In this document: piece after piece, positions 24,320-32,539 of the stretch
Position numbering within the stretch: position 1 is the first letter of the stretch
Layout of the letters: every line of letters starts with the position of its first letter
NCBI RefSeq assembly: GCF_000376565.1
Contig: NZ_BARG01000045.1
Location: 62,001 to 126,000 of the forward strand
From: Streptomyces hokutonensis
Lineage (GTDB): Bacteria > Actinomycetota > Actinomycetes > Streptomycetales > Streptomycetaceae
Reading direction: 5' to 3'
DNA: 64,000 bases
Translations under genes and position numbers: made by a program
Notes under the pieces: generated by a model
Databases searched by the model: none
Seen by the model: only the letters and a program-made list of their open reading frames with translations
What the model was told of the DNA's origin: nothing

Positions 24320-25705
24320 ATGCCCATCGCGACGGTCAACCCGGCCAACGGCGAGACGCTCAAGACGTACGAGGCCATGGGCGACGAGGAGATCGAGCGG
24401 CGGCTCCAGCTCGCGGAGGCCACGTTCCGCACCTACCGGACGTCCTCCTTCGCCGAGCGCGCCCGGCTCATGCACCGGGCCGCCGATCTGCTCGACGAGG
24501 ACCAGCAGGACATCGGCCGGATCATGACCACCGAGATGGGCAAGCCGGTCAAGCAGGCCCGCGCGGAGGCCGCCAAGTGCGCGAAGTCGATGCGCTGGTA
24601 CGCCGACCACGCCGAGGGTCTCCTCGCCGACGAGGAGCCCGACGCGGCGGACGTCAAGGACTCCGGCGCCTCCCGGGCCCTGGTGCGCTACCGGCCGCTC
24701 GGCCCGGTGCTCGCCGTGATGCCGTGGAACTTCCCGCTCTGGCAGGTCGTCCGCTTCGCCGCGCCCGCGCTGATGGCGGGCAACGTAGGCCTCCTCAAGC
24801 ACGCCTCGAACGTCCCGCAGACCGCCCTCTACCTGGAGGACCTGTTCCACCGCGCGGGCTTCCCCGAAGGCGCCTTCCAGACCCTCCTGATCGGCTCCGG
24901 CGCGGTCGAGGAGATCCTGCGCGACGAGCGCGTGAAGGCGGCCACCCTCACCGGCAGCGAACCCGCCGGACGGGCGGTCGCCTCCGTCGCCGGGGACATG
25001 GTCAAGAAAACGGTCCTCGAACTGGGCGGCAGCGACCCGTACGTCGTCATGCCGTCCGCCGACATCGACCGGGCCGCGAGGATCGCGGTGACGGCACGCG
25101 TGCAGAACAACGGGCAGTCGTGCATCGCCGCCAAGCGGTTCATCGTGCACACGGACGTCTTCGACGCCTTCGCCGAACGGTTCGTGGCCGGCATGAAGGC
25201 GCTCACTGTCGGTGATCCGCTGGCGGAGGAGACCGAGGTCGGACCGCTCGCGAGCGAACAGGGGCGCGAGGACCTGGAGGAACTCGTCGACGACGCCGTG
25301 GAGAGCGGCGCGACCGTGCTGTGCGGCGGGGAGCGACCCGACGGGGACGGCTGGTACTACCCGCCGACCGTCCTCGCCGACATCACCCGCGAGATGCGCG
25401 TCCACCGCGAGGAGACGTTCGGGCCCGTCGCCACGCTGTACCGCGTCGCCGACCTCGACGAGGCCGTCCTCCTCGCCAACGACACACCGTTCGGGCTGAG
25501 TTCCAACGTGTGGACGCGCGACGAGGCCGAGGTCGACCGGTTCGTACGGGATCTGGAGGCCGGCGGGGTGTTCGTCAACGGGATGACCGCGTCCCATCCG
25601 GCGTTCCCGTTCGGCGGGGTGAAGCGGTCCGGGTACGGGCGGGAGCTGTCGGGGCACGGAATCCGGGAGTTCTGCAACATCACCACGGTATGGCACGGAG
25701 CGTGA
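24320..25705 (+). CDS. gabD: NAD(P)-dependent succinate-semialdehyde dehydrogenase
   Basis: A 461-residue aldehyde dehydrogenase with catalytic C268 in NNGQSCIAAKRF and general base E234 in VLELGGSDPYVV. N-terminal MPIATVNPANGETLKTYEAM and MPWNFPLWQVVRF agree with the short SSADH (GabD1-like) branch, which converts succinate semialdehyde to succinate at the end of GABA degradation. NAD versus NADP use cannot be read safely. No gabT is adjacent. The ATG follows AGGAGGTCAGCC. Confidence 0.88.
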   Translation: MPIATVNPANGETLKTYEAMGDEEIERRLQLAEATFRTYRTSSFAERARLMHRAADLLDEDQQDIGRIMTTEMGKPVKQARAEAAKCAKSMRWYADHAEGLLADEEPDAADVKDSGASRALVRYRPLGPVLAVMPWNFPLWQVVRFAAPALMAGNVGLLKHASNVPQTALYLEDLFHRAGFPEGAFQTLLIGSGAVEEILRDERVKAATLTGSEPAGRAVASVAGDMVKKTVLELGGSDPYVVMPSADIDRAARIAVTARVQNNGQSCIAAKRFIVHTDVFDAFAERFVAGMKALTVGDPLAEETEVGPLASEQGREDLEELVDDAVESGATVLCGGERPDGDGWYYPPTVLADITREMRVHREETFGPVATLYRVADLDEAVLLANDTPFGLSSNVWTRDEAEVDRFVRDLEAGGVFVNGMTASHPAFPFGGVKRSGYGRELSGHGIREFCNITTVWHGA

Positions 25706-25730
25706 GCGTTCCGCGGCTACGATCCCCTGT

Positions 25731-25967
25731 GTGAACCGCGAAGTGACTCTGCCTCTGATCGTCGACGACCGCGGGACCTTGCAGGTGGCTGCCGCCGATG
25801 TGAGCAAGCTTCTCCGTACCGTGGGCGGGAGGTGGCTGCACCTTGTCGAGGCTGGAGAAGACGGGCTTGACGAGGACACTGTGGCTGCCCTGACGATCGA
25901 GCTTGCGAAGTTGGCTGATCGGATTGACGTGGCTTGCATCGCCCATAGCAGTGGGGGTTCCGGCTGA
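25731..25967 (+). CDS. Small conserved-type protein of unknown function
   Basis: The 78-residue frame starts with GTG (NREVTLPLIVDDRGTLQVAA) and encodes a mixed alpha/beta soluble protein with no motif I can name. It resembles short unannotated proteins of Streptomyces. Codon usage is less GC-rich in third positions than its neighbours (TTG, CTT, GTC mixture). It follows the gabD gene by 25 bp and may be cotranscribed. Confidence 0.6.
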   Translation: MNREVTLPLIVDDRGTLQVAAADVSKLLRTVGGRWLHLVEAGEDGLDEDTVAALTIELAKLADRIDVACIAHSSGGSG

Positions 25968-25969
25968 CG

Positions 25970-26018
25970 GCGGGTGCGGGTGCGTTGTGGCTGGGCGCGC
26001 AGTTCCCCGCGCCCCTAG
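25970..26018. repeat. Intergenic GC-rich repeat, copy 3
   Basis: GGTGCGGGTGCGTTGTGGCT followed by GGGCGCGCAGTTCCCCGCGC and CCCTAG is a copy of the same unit. It lies between two convergent genes. On the minus strand the CTA at 26015-26017 provides the TAG stop of the TenA-like gene. Confidence 0.75.
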
Positions 26019-26599
26019 GGAGTTGCGCCTAGCGTGGTCCAGAACATCCCCTCGTAGTGCCTGAGCAAGGTGCTGTAGGTGTTCACAAACCCCTTGTTCG
26101 ACCCACTCACCCTCAATGCCTTCTCGTCCAATTCCGGCGACGGTTCCGCGAAGAAATCGAAGAAGCCGCAGGCCTCGTCAGTGAAGCCGTACTGGGATCG
26201 CAGCGCGCCGGCGATCGTCGCGCAATAGCCGCCCCATTCCGCGAAGTTGGACGTCAACGCGCTTACTACGTCCGTCGGTTCGGCGTTCAGGGCCAGCCAC
26301 GCCACGTATGCCGGGTACGCCTGGCAGCCCGGCAGCGGCTCGTACGTGCGCAACCGTGCCTCGTCCACCCCGCAGGCCTCCGCGAAGGCGATGAGCCGCT
26401 CCCCTGCCATCGCCTCCCCCGCCGCCAGGAACTCGAAGAAGTCGGCCGCCTCCGGGGTGGCCGTTTCGCGTTGCGCCAGATGCAGGAAGGCGCGGCGGTC
26501 GGCGGGGATCACGCGGTGCTGTTCCAGGGCCAGGGTTGCGAGGGTTTCGATGGGCGCCGTGCCGGTCGCGATCCGGGCTACCAGAGGGTTCGTGGTCAT
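26015..26599 (-). CDS. TenA/PqqC-like helical protein
   Basis: The 194-residue all-helical protein resembles the TenA/THI-4/PqqC fold: conserved-looking acidic and aromatic positions occur in PADRRAFLHLAQRE, FFEFLAAGEAMAGERLIAF, FAEWGGYCATIAGALRSQYG and LLRHYEGMFWTTLG. The exact active-site set of thiaminase TenA (Cys in a conserved position) is not assured, so the activity is unknown. It is divergent from rppA and might share regulation with the flaviolin genes. Its stop codon lies in an intergenic repeat, so its last few residues derive from the repeat boundary. Confidence 0.6.
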   Translation of the reverse strand: MTTNPLVARIATGTAPIETLATLALEQHRVIPADRRAFLHLAQRETATPEAADFFEFLAAGEAMAGERLIAFAEACGVDEARLRTYEPLPGCQAYPAYVAWLALNAEPTDVVSALTSNFAEWGGYCATIAGALRSQYGFTDEACGFFDFFAEPSPELDEKALRVSGSNKGFVNTYSTLLRHYEGMFWTTLGATP

Positions 26600-26703
26600 C
26601 GCGTCCTTCTTCGGGCGGGGTCCGGATACTGATCCGACCTTTACACAGGGTCCCTGAATTGGAGTAGTCCACCGAGAGATCGTCGCCCTCAAGGGTGATC
26701 GTG

Positions 26704-26764
26704 GGTGCACCACCCTCTGAGGTGAACCACCTTCTGACCGGCGGGCGAAGGCCTTCCGGAAGGC
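26704..26764 (+). promoter_or_regulatory. Direct repeats and palindrome upstream of rppA
   Basis: GGTGCACCACC (26704-26714) and GGTGAACCACC (26721-26731) are near-identical direct repeats 17 bp apart. Downstream, GCCTTCCGGAAGGC (26751-26764) is a perfect 14-bp palindrome ending 17 bp before the rppA ATG, in the probable 5' leader. The repeats could be activator sites and the palindrome an operator or mRNA hairpin. No known consensus is claimed. Confidence 0.4.
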
Positions 26765-26781
26765 GAAAGCAGGGACGGTTC

Positions 26782-27846
26782 ATGGCGACTTTGTGCAAGC
26801 CCTCGGTGTCGGTTCCCGAGCACGTGATCACGATGGAGGAGACGCTGGAGCTGGCGCGCTCCCGTCACGCGGACCACCCCAACCTGCCGCTGGCCCTCCG
26901 GCTGATCGAGAACACCGGTGTGCGCACCCGGCACATCGTGCAGCCCATCGAGGAGACCCTCAAGCACCCCGGGTTCGAGGACCGCAACAAGATCTACACG
27001 GCCGAGGCGAAGGCCCGCGTCCCGTCGGTCGTGCAGCGGGCGCTCGACGAGGCGGAACTCCTCACCACCGACATCGACGTGATCATCTACGTCTCGTGCA
27101 CGGGCTTCATGATGCCCTCGCTCACGGCCTGGCTGATCAACGAGATGGCCTTCGAGTCCACCACCCGCCAGATCCCGATCGCCCAGCTCGGCTGCGCGGC
27201 CGGCGGTGCGGCGATCAACCGGGCGCACGACTTCTGCACGGCGTACCCGGACGCCAACGCGCTCATCGTGGCCTGCGAGTTCTGCTCGCTGTGCTACCAG
27301 CCGACCGACCTCGGCATCGGCTCGCTGCTCTCCAACGGGCTCTTCGGCGACGGCATCGCCGCGGCCGTGGTGCGCGGGCGGGGCGGGACGGGCATCCAGC
27401 TCGAGCGCAACGGGTCGTACCTGATCCCCAAGACCGAAGAGTGGATCATGTACGACGTCCGGGCCACCGGGTTCCACTTCCTGCTGGACAAGCGGGTGCC
27501 GGCCACCATGGAGCCCCTCGCACCGGCGCTCCAGGACCTCGCGGGACTGCACGGCTGGGACGCGGCCGACCTGGACTTCTACATAGTCCACGCGGGCGGG
27601 CCCCGAATACTCGACGACCTGAGCAAGTTCCTCCAGGTCGACCCGCACGCGTTCCGGTTCAGCCGGGCCACCCTCACCGAGTACGGAAACATCGCCAGCG
27701 CCGTCGTCCTGGACGCGCTGCGCCGGCTCTTCGACGAGGGCGGCGCCGAACACCGGGCGCGCGGACTGCTCGCCGGGTTCGGACCCGGCATCACCGCCGA
27801 GATGGCCCTGGGCCGCTGGCACAACGACAACCGAGAGACGGCTTGA
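26782..27846 (+). CDS. rppA: Type III polyketide synthase, 1,3,6,8-tetrahydroxynaphthalene synthase
   Basis: This 354-residue chalcone-synthase-like enzyme has the catalytic triad C138 (IAQLGCAAGG), H270 (FYIVHAGGPRI) and N303 (TEYGNIASA), at the same numbering as characterised RppA. RppA condenses five malonyl-CoA into tetrahydroxynaphthalene, which oxidises to flaviolin. C106 and the CSLCYQP segment also match the family. It starts a three-gene run with the P450 and cupin genes, the classic Streptomyces flaviolin pigment locus. The ATG at 26782 starts the conserved MATLCKP N-terminus. Confidence 0.95.
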   Translation: MATLCKPSVSVPEHVITMEETLELARSRHADHPNLPLALRLIENTGVRTRHIVQPIEETLKHPGFEDRNKIYTAEAKARVPSVVQRALDEAELLTTDIDVIIYVSCTGFMMPSLTAWLINEMAFESTTRQIPIAQLGCAAGGAAINRAHDFCTAYPDANALIVACEFCSLCYQPTDLGIGSLLSNGLFGDGIAAAVVRGRGGTGIQLERNGSYLIPKTEEWIMYDVRATGFHFLLDKRVPATMEPLAPALQDLAGLHGWDAADLDFYIVHAGGPRILDDLSKFLQVDPHAFRFSRATLTEYGNIASAVVLDALRRLFDEGGAEHRARGLLAGFGPGITAEMALGRWHNDNRETA

Positions 27847-27853
27847 GTACGGC

Positions 27854-29068
27854 ATGACTGAAGAGACGCTCACCGAGACCCTGCCCCCGGTCAGGCCGTG
27901 GCCGGCCCTGGACCTGACCGGGGTGGACTTCGACCCCGTCCTCGCCAAGCTGATGCGGGAGGGTCCGGTCAACCGGATCAAGCTGCCCAACGGCGAGGGC
28001 TGGGCGTGGCTGGTCACCCGGCACGACGACGTGCGGATGGTCACCAACGACCCCCGGTTCAGCCGCGAGGCGGTGATGGACCAGCCGGTGACCCGGCTCG
28101 CCCCGCACTTCATCCCGGCCCGTGGCGCGGTCGGGTTCCTCGACCCGCCGGACCACACGCGGCTACGACGCTCGGTCGCCCCGGCGTTCACGGCGCGCGG
28201 GGTGGAGCGGGTGCGGGAGCAGTCCCGGCTGCTGCTCGACGAGTTGGTCGACGAGCTGCTCCAGGACGGACCGCCCACCGATCTCACCGAGACCGTGCTG
28301 AGCCCGTTCCCGATCGCGGTGATCTGCGAGCTGATGGGTGTGCCGCCGGCCGACCGGCACGGCATGCACACCTGGACCCAGCTCATCCTGTCCTCCTCGC
28401 ACGGCGCCGAGGTCAGCGAGCAGGCCAAGCAGGAGATGGGCGCCTACTTCGGCGATCTCATCGGCCTGCGGGAGGGCAGTGACGGCGAGGACGTCGCCTC
28501 GCTGCTCGGTGCCGCCGTGGGCCGGGAGGAGATGACCCTGGAGGAGGCGGTCGGGCTCGCGGTGCTGCTGCAGATCGGCGGCGAGGCGGTCACCAACAAC
28601 AGCGGGCAGATGTTCTATCTGCTGCTGACCCGCCCCGATCTCGTCGAACGGCTGCGCGCCGAGCCGGAGTCGAGGCCCCAGGCCATCGACGAACTGCTGC
28701 GCTACATCCCGCACCGCAACGCGGTCGGGCTGTCCCGGATCGCCATGGAGGACGTGGAGATCCGCGGGGTCCGGATGCGGGCGGGCGATCCGGTGTACGT
28801 GTCGTACCTGGCCGCCAACCGTGACCCGGACGTCTTCCCCGACCCCGAGAAGATCGACTTCTCGCGCAGCCCGAACCCGCACGTCTCCTTCGGCTTCGGC
28901 CCGCACTTCTGTCCCGGCAACATGCTGGCGCGGATGGAGTCCGAGCTGCTGGTGGACGCGCTGCTCGACCGGCTGCCGGGGCTGCGGCTGGCGGTGCCGG
29001 CCGATCAAGTGCCGTTCAAGAAGGGCGCGTTGATCCGCGGTCCCGAGGCACTGCCTGTGACGTGGTGA
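27854..29068 (+). CDS. Cytochrome P450, CYP158A-type (biflaviolin synthase-like)
   Basis: A 404-residue soluble P450: haem-ligand motif FGFGPHFCPGN with C353, ExxR-type segment IDELLRY, and I-helix QIGGEAVTNNSGQ, which lacks the usual conserved acid-Thr pair, as described for CYP158A enzymes. CYP158A proteins couple flaviolin oxidatively to dimers and trimers. It starts seven bases after the rppA stop. Function follows from location and sequence; CYP158A1 and A2 subtypes cannot be told apart here. Confidence 0.9.
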   Translation: MTEETLTETLPPVRPWPALDLTGVDFDPVLAKLMREGPVNRIKLPNGEGWAWLVTRHDDVRMVTNDPRFSREAVMDQPVTRLAPHFIPARGAVGFLDPPDHTRLRRSVAPAFTARGVERVREQSRLLLDELVDELLQDGPPTDLTETVLSPFPIAVICELMGVPPADRHGMHTWTQLILSSSHGAEVSEQAKQEMGAYFGDLIGLREGSDGEDVASLLGAAVGREEMTLEEAVGLAVLLQIGGEAVTNNSGQMFYLLLTRPDLVERLRAEPESRPQAIDELLRYIPHRNAVGLSRIAMEDVEIRGVRMRAGDPVYVSYLAANRDPDVFPDPEKIDFSRSPNPHVSFGFGPHFCPGNMLARMESELLVDALLDRLPGLRLAVPADQVPFKKGALIRGPEALPVTW

Positions 29069-29075
29069 GGTGCCG

Positions 29076-29597
29076 ATGACGGCGACGGAGGGGCTGCTCG
29101 TGCCGCCGGGGCACGGCCGGATCGTACAGACACCCGCGCAGCACGTGACGTTCAAGGTGACCGGCTCGCACTCGCGGACGGCGTCCACCTTCGAGGTGGT
29201 GGTGCCGCCGGGGTTCGACGTCGGGGCCCATGTCCACACGCGCAGCGAGGAGTTGTTCTACGTGCTCGAAGGCGAGCTGGACGTGCTCGCCTTCGAGCCG
29301 CGCATCCGGACACCGGACAACTGGCAGCGCTGGGAGTCCAGTTCGGGCACCCGGGTGGTACGGGCGACACCGGGCACGGTGATCGTCGTACCGCCCGGTT
29401 GTCCGCACGCGTTCGCCAACCCCACGGAGACGCCCGCGAAGATGTTCTTCCAGGCGTCTCCGCCGCCGGATCACGAGCGGTATTTCGAGGAGCTGTTGGA
29501 GATCCTCGGGGGTGGGGGGCCGCCGGATCATGCGGCTATCGAGGAGCTGCGGGCGCGTTATGACATCGAGCAGTTGACGCCGCTCAAACACCGGTAG
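29076..29597 (+). CDS. Cupin-domain protein of the flaviolin cluster
   Basis: The 173-residue protein holds a single cupin barrel: motif 1 GAHVHTRSEELFYVLEGELD with metal-ligand His/Glu, and motif 2 PGTVIVVPPGCPHAFANP. A cupin gene directly after rppA and the CYP158 gene is known in other Streptomyces; its role in flaviolin oxidation to quinone is suspected for the group rather than read from this sequence. GAGGTG before the ATG at 29076 favours this start over the GTG two codons earlier. Confidence 0.85.
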   Translation: MTATEGLLVPPGHGRIVQTPAQHVTFKVTGSHSRTASTFEVVVPPGFDVGAHVHTRSEELFYVLEGELDVLAFEPRIRTPDNWQRWESSSGTRVVRATPGTVIVVPPGCPHAFANPTETPAKMFFQASPPPDHERYFEELLEILGGGGPPDHAAIEELRARYDIEQLTPLKHR

Positions 29598-29618
29598 ATC
29601 GCGTAGTTCGTTGGCTGC

Positions 29619-29715
29619 GGGCCGGTGGGGGCTGAGCGCGCAGTTCCCCGCGCCCCTGAAACGCACGCCGGTTTTTAGGGGCGCGGGGAACTGCACGGCC
29701 GGCCCCCACCGGCCC
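29619..29715. repeat. Two head-to-head repeat units forming a 97-nt hairpin (copy 4)
   Basis: Two copies face each other: GGGCCGGTGGGGGC plus CAGTTCCCCGCGCCCCT on the left and their exact complements on the right (29677-29693 and 29702-29715). The arms give 14 bp and 17 bp perfect pairing separated by a symmetric 8-base internal loop, with a 19-nt top loop. It lies between the convergent cupin and acyl-CoA dehydrogenase genes and probably acts as a bidirectional transcription stop or RNA-end protector. Confidence 0.8.
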
Positions 29716-29727
29716 TCAGATATCGAC

Positions 29728-30957
29728 TCAGCGAATCGACATTCCCGACAGCGTCCGCGCGATCACCAGCCGCTGGATCTCACTCGTGCCCTCGAAGATC
29801 GTGTAGATCGCCGCATCCCGATGCATCCGCTCAACCGGATACTCACGCGTGTACCCGTTTCCACCGAGAATCTGGATCGCCTGCGCGGTCACCTTCTTCG
29901 CCGTCTCGCTGGCGAAGAGCTTCGACATCGACCCCTCGGCCGCCGTGAACTGCTTGCCGTTGACCGCCATCCACGACGCCCGCCACACCAGCAGCCGCGC
30001 CGCGTCGATGGACGTACGCATGTCGGCGATCTGGAAGGCGACACCCTGGTTGTCGATGATCGGGCGGCCGAACTGCTCGCGGGTCTTCGCGTAGTCGAGG
30101 GCGACCTCGTACGCGGCGCGGGCCGTGCCCACGGCCATGGCGCCGACCGCCGGGCGGGACGCCTCGAACGTGGCCATCGCCGCGTTCTTCACCCGCTCGC
30201 CGCCGCCGGCCTTCGCGCGCTCACGGGCGCGGGCGAGGCGCTCGTCCAGCTTCTCCTTGCCGCCGAGGAGGCAGGAACCGGGGACGCGGGCGTTCTCCAG
30301 GACGACCTCGGCGGTGTGCGAGGCGCGGATGCCGTGCTTCTTGAACTTCTGCCCCTGGGACAGACCCGGCGTGCCGGCCGGGACGATGAACGAGGCGTGG
30401 CCCTTGGAGCCGAGGTCCGCGTCGACGACCGCGACGACGACGTGGACATTGGCGATACCGCCGTTGGTCGCCCAGGTCTTGGTGCCGTTGAGGATCCACT
30501 CGTCCTTGGCCTCGTCGTAGACGGCACGCGTGCGCATGGAGGCCACGTCGGAACCGGCGTCGGGCTCGGAGGAGCAGAAGGCGGCGACCTTGACGTCGTT
30601 GGCGTCGCCGTACATCTGGGGGATCCAGGTGCCGATCTGCTCCTCGGTGCCGTTGGCGAGGACGCCGACGGCGGCCAGGCCGGTGCCGACTATGGAGAGG
30701 GCTATGCCCGCGTCGCCCCAGAACAGTTCCTCCATGGCCATCGGGATGCCGAGGCCGGTGGGGTCGAAGTACTGCTGGGCGTAGAAGTCCAGGGAGTAGA
30801 TGCCGACCTTCGCGGCCTCCTGGATGACCGGCCAGGGAGTCTCCTCACGCTCGTCCCATTCGGCGGCGGCGGGGCGGATGACATCGGCGGCGAAGCCGTG
30901 CAGCCAGTCCCGCACCTCCTTCTGTTCGTCGTTGAGTTCCATGGTGAACTCGGCCAT
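29728..30957 (-). CDS. Acyl-CoA dehydrogenase
   Basis: The 409-residue enzyme shows the full acyl-CoA dehydrogenase plan: AAFCSSEPDAGSDVASM and EWILNGTKTWATNGG for FAD and substrate binding, YAKTREQFGRPIIDNQG, QILGGNGYTREYPVERMHRD, and the C-terminal AIYTIFEGTSEIQRL, where the Glu of IFEGTSE is the usual catalytic base of short/medium-chain enzymes. The gene is divergent from a TetR regulator with palindromic sites between them, so expression is probably induced by an acyl-CoA or fatty acid. Confidence 0.93.
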   Translation of the reverse strand: MAEFTMELNDEQKEVRDWLHGFAADVIRPAAAEWDEREETPWPVIQEAAKVGIYSLDFYAQQYFDPTGLGIPMAMEELFWGDAGIALSIVGTGLAAVGVLANGTEEQIGTWIPQMYGDANDVKVAAFCSSEPDAGSDVASMRTRAVYDEAKDEWILNGTKTWATNGGIANVHVVVAVVDADLGSKGHASFIVPAGTPGLSQGQKFKKHGIRASHTAEVVLENARVPGSCLLGGKEKLDERLARARERAKAGGGERVKNAAMATFEASRPAVGAMAVGTARAAYEVALDYAKTREQFGRPIIDNQGVAFQIADMRTSIDAARLLVWRASWMAVNGKQFTAAEGSMSKLFASETAKKVTAQAIQILGGNGYTREYPVERMHRDAAIYTIFEGTSEIQRLVIARTLSGMSIR

Positions 30958-30982
30958 GACTCCTCCAGCAGCGCACTAGCAT

Positions 30983-31013
30983 GTTACTTGCGGTAACGAC
31001 AGAGTCTGTTACC
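30983..31013. promoter_or_regulatory. Operator-like repeats between acyl-CoA dehydrogenase and TetR genes
   Basis: GTTAC-TTGCG-GTAAC (30983-30997) is a perfect-arm palindrome; its right half GGTAAC pairs again with GTTACC at 31008-31013. A further GTTACC half site lies at 31098-31103, close to the TetR start. Repeated GTTAC/GTAAC sites in a divergent gap are typical for TetR regulators of fatty-acid genes. Confidence 0.6.
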
Positions 31014-31128
31014 GACGGGTAGGAAAAGTCAACTCCCGATGACGTCTCGGCAGCCCGTTCGAGGTGTGTGGCACGTTGAGTGTTAGTTTGCGCAGGCGTT
31101 ACCGATTCAGCACGGGTGGGGAGAGACC

Positions 31129-31773
31129 ATGGACACCACGCAGCGGACCGATCAACAGCGGTCCGCCGACCGCCGACGGCGCGAGCTGTTGGAGGCCGCG
31201 GACAGAGTGGTGCTGCGTGACGGCCCACAGGCGTCGATGAACGCGATCGCCGCGGAGGCCGGCATCACCAAGCCGATCCTGTACCGGCACTTCGGTGACA
31301 AGGGCGGACTGTACGCGGCCCTCGCCAAGCGGCACACGGACGCGCTGCTGTCCTCCCTGCGGGCCGCGCTGGACGCGCCCGCGGAGCGGCGGGAGCGGGT
31401 CGAGGCGACGCTCGACACGTACCTCGCCGCGATCGAGGCGCTGCCTCAGGTGTACCGGTTCCTGATGCATCCCGTCGAGGGTGGGCAGACCGCGGACCAG
31501 GGGTTCGACACGGGGAATCACTCCGTTCCGCTACTTCGGCGGATGGGGGAGGAACTGGCTCAGGTCATCGAGGAGCGGGTGGATCTCGGGCCCAACAGTC
31601 AGCAGTTGGCTCGGGTGTGGGGGCATGGGATTGTCGGGATGATGCACGCTGCCGGGGACTGGTGGTTGGGGGAACGGCCTTGTTCTCGGGCTGAGTTGGT
31701 GCGGAGTTTGGCTGATCTGTTGTGGGGGCGGTTGGCTGCCGCCGGGGACAAGGTTGGTGGGCCGGGGTTCTAG
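31129..31773 (+). CDS. TetR-family regulator
   Basis: A 214-residue protein with an N-terminal TetR helix-turn-helix (RRRRELLEAADRVVLRDG, MNAIAAEAGITKPILYRHFG) and a C-terminal ligand domain containing ATLDTYLAAIEALPQVYRFL. It is divergent from the acyl-CoA dehydrogenase, with shared GTTAC/GTAAC sites, so it most likely represses that gene and itself in response to an acyl-CoA. The 3' end of the gene has relaxed codon usage (many TTG, GGG), and it ends before repeat copy 5. Confidence 0.9.
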   Translation: MDTTQRTDQQRSADRRRRELLEAADRVVLRDGPQASMNAIAAEAGITKPILYRHFGDKGGLYAALAKRHTDALLSSLRAALDAPAERRERVEATLDTYLAAIEALPQVYRFLMHPVEGGQTADQGFDTGNHSVPLLRRMGEELAQVIEERVDLGPNSQQLARVWGHGIVGMMHAAGDWWLGERPCSRAELVRSLADLLWGRLAAAGDKVGGPGF

Positions 31774-31785
31774 GGGGTTGTGTTT

Positions 31786-31833
31786 CGGGTGCGGGCCGGT
31801 GGGGGCTGGTCGCGCAGTTCCCCGCGCCCCTAA
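31786..31833. repeat. Intergenic GC-rich repeat, copy 5
   Basis: CGGGTGCGGGCCGGTGGGGG followed by CTGGTCGCGCAGTTCCCCGC and GCCCCT, then a run of seven A, is the best full-length copy. It sits between the convergent TetR and deformylase genes. Confidence 0.78.
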
Positions 31834-31839
31834 AAAAAC

Positions 31840-32385
31840 CTAAGCCTGCCGCGACCATGAAGCTCGGGCCGCTTGTCGCATCAAGCGGCTGCGGCGCCAG
31901 CCCGTCACGCGGTCCGCGTACACCTTGCCCTCCAGGTGGTCGCACTCGTGCTGCAGGCATCTCGCGAACCAACCCGTCCCGTGCACGGTGATCGGCTCCC
32001 CGGTCACCGTGAAACCCTCCACCACCGCGTGGTCGTAGCGATCCGTCCCCGCCTCCAAGCCCGGCAGGGAGAGGCAGCCCTCAGGGCCACGCAGCACCAG
32101 CCCGTCCGCCTCGACGAGACGTGGGTTGACCACATGACCCAGGTGGCGGACCTCCTCGTCGTCGGGGCAGTCGTAGACGAACACCCGCAAGGATTCGCCG
32201 ACTTGGTTCGCCGCGAGGCCCACGCCCTGGGCCGCGTACATCGTCGCGAACAAGTCCTCTACGAGGCGGGCGAGTTCGGGGCCGAAGTTCGTGACCTCCT
32301 CGCACGGGGCATGCAGGAGGGGGTCGCCGAGCAGGGTGAGGGGACGGACTCGCCCGTGGGCGCCCGGGATGGAGCCGTATCGCAT
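31840..32385 (-). CDS. def: Peptide deformylase
   Basis: The 181-residue enzyme holds all three deformylase motifs: GVGLAANQVG (motif 1), EGCLSLPG (motif 2, Cys metal ligand) and QHECDHLEG (motif 3, two His ligands and catalytic Glu). It removes the N-formyl group from nascent proteins. Motif 2 is followed by a Streptomyces-type EAGTDRYDHAVVEG segment. The ATG at 32385 lacks a clear ribosome site. This genome probably has other deformylases, since Streptomyces often have several. It is divergent from murT. Confidence 0.93.
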   Translation of the reverse strand: MRYGSIPGAHGRVRPLTLLGDPLLHAPCEEVTNFGPELARLVEDLFATMYAAQGVGLAANQVGESLRVFVYDCPDDEEVRHLGHVVNPRLVEADGLVLRGPEGCLSLPGLEAGTDRYDHAVVEGFTVTGEPITVHGTGWFARCLQHECDHLEGKVYADRVTGWRRSRLMRQAARASWSRQA

Positions 32386-32539
32386 GGGCGCAAGGGTACG
32401 GTTCTCTACGGCGCACGCCCGCCGCGAGGCGTTCGCGGTGCCGCGGTTCGGGCACTGATAAGGATCTCGATAGGCTGAGGTCCACACCACGTTGCCGGAG
32501 GCAGAGGCGCGGCGCGTACGCAAGGAGGATCGAGAACTG

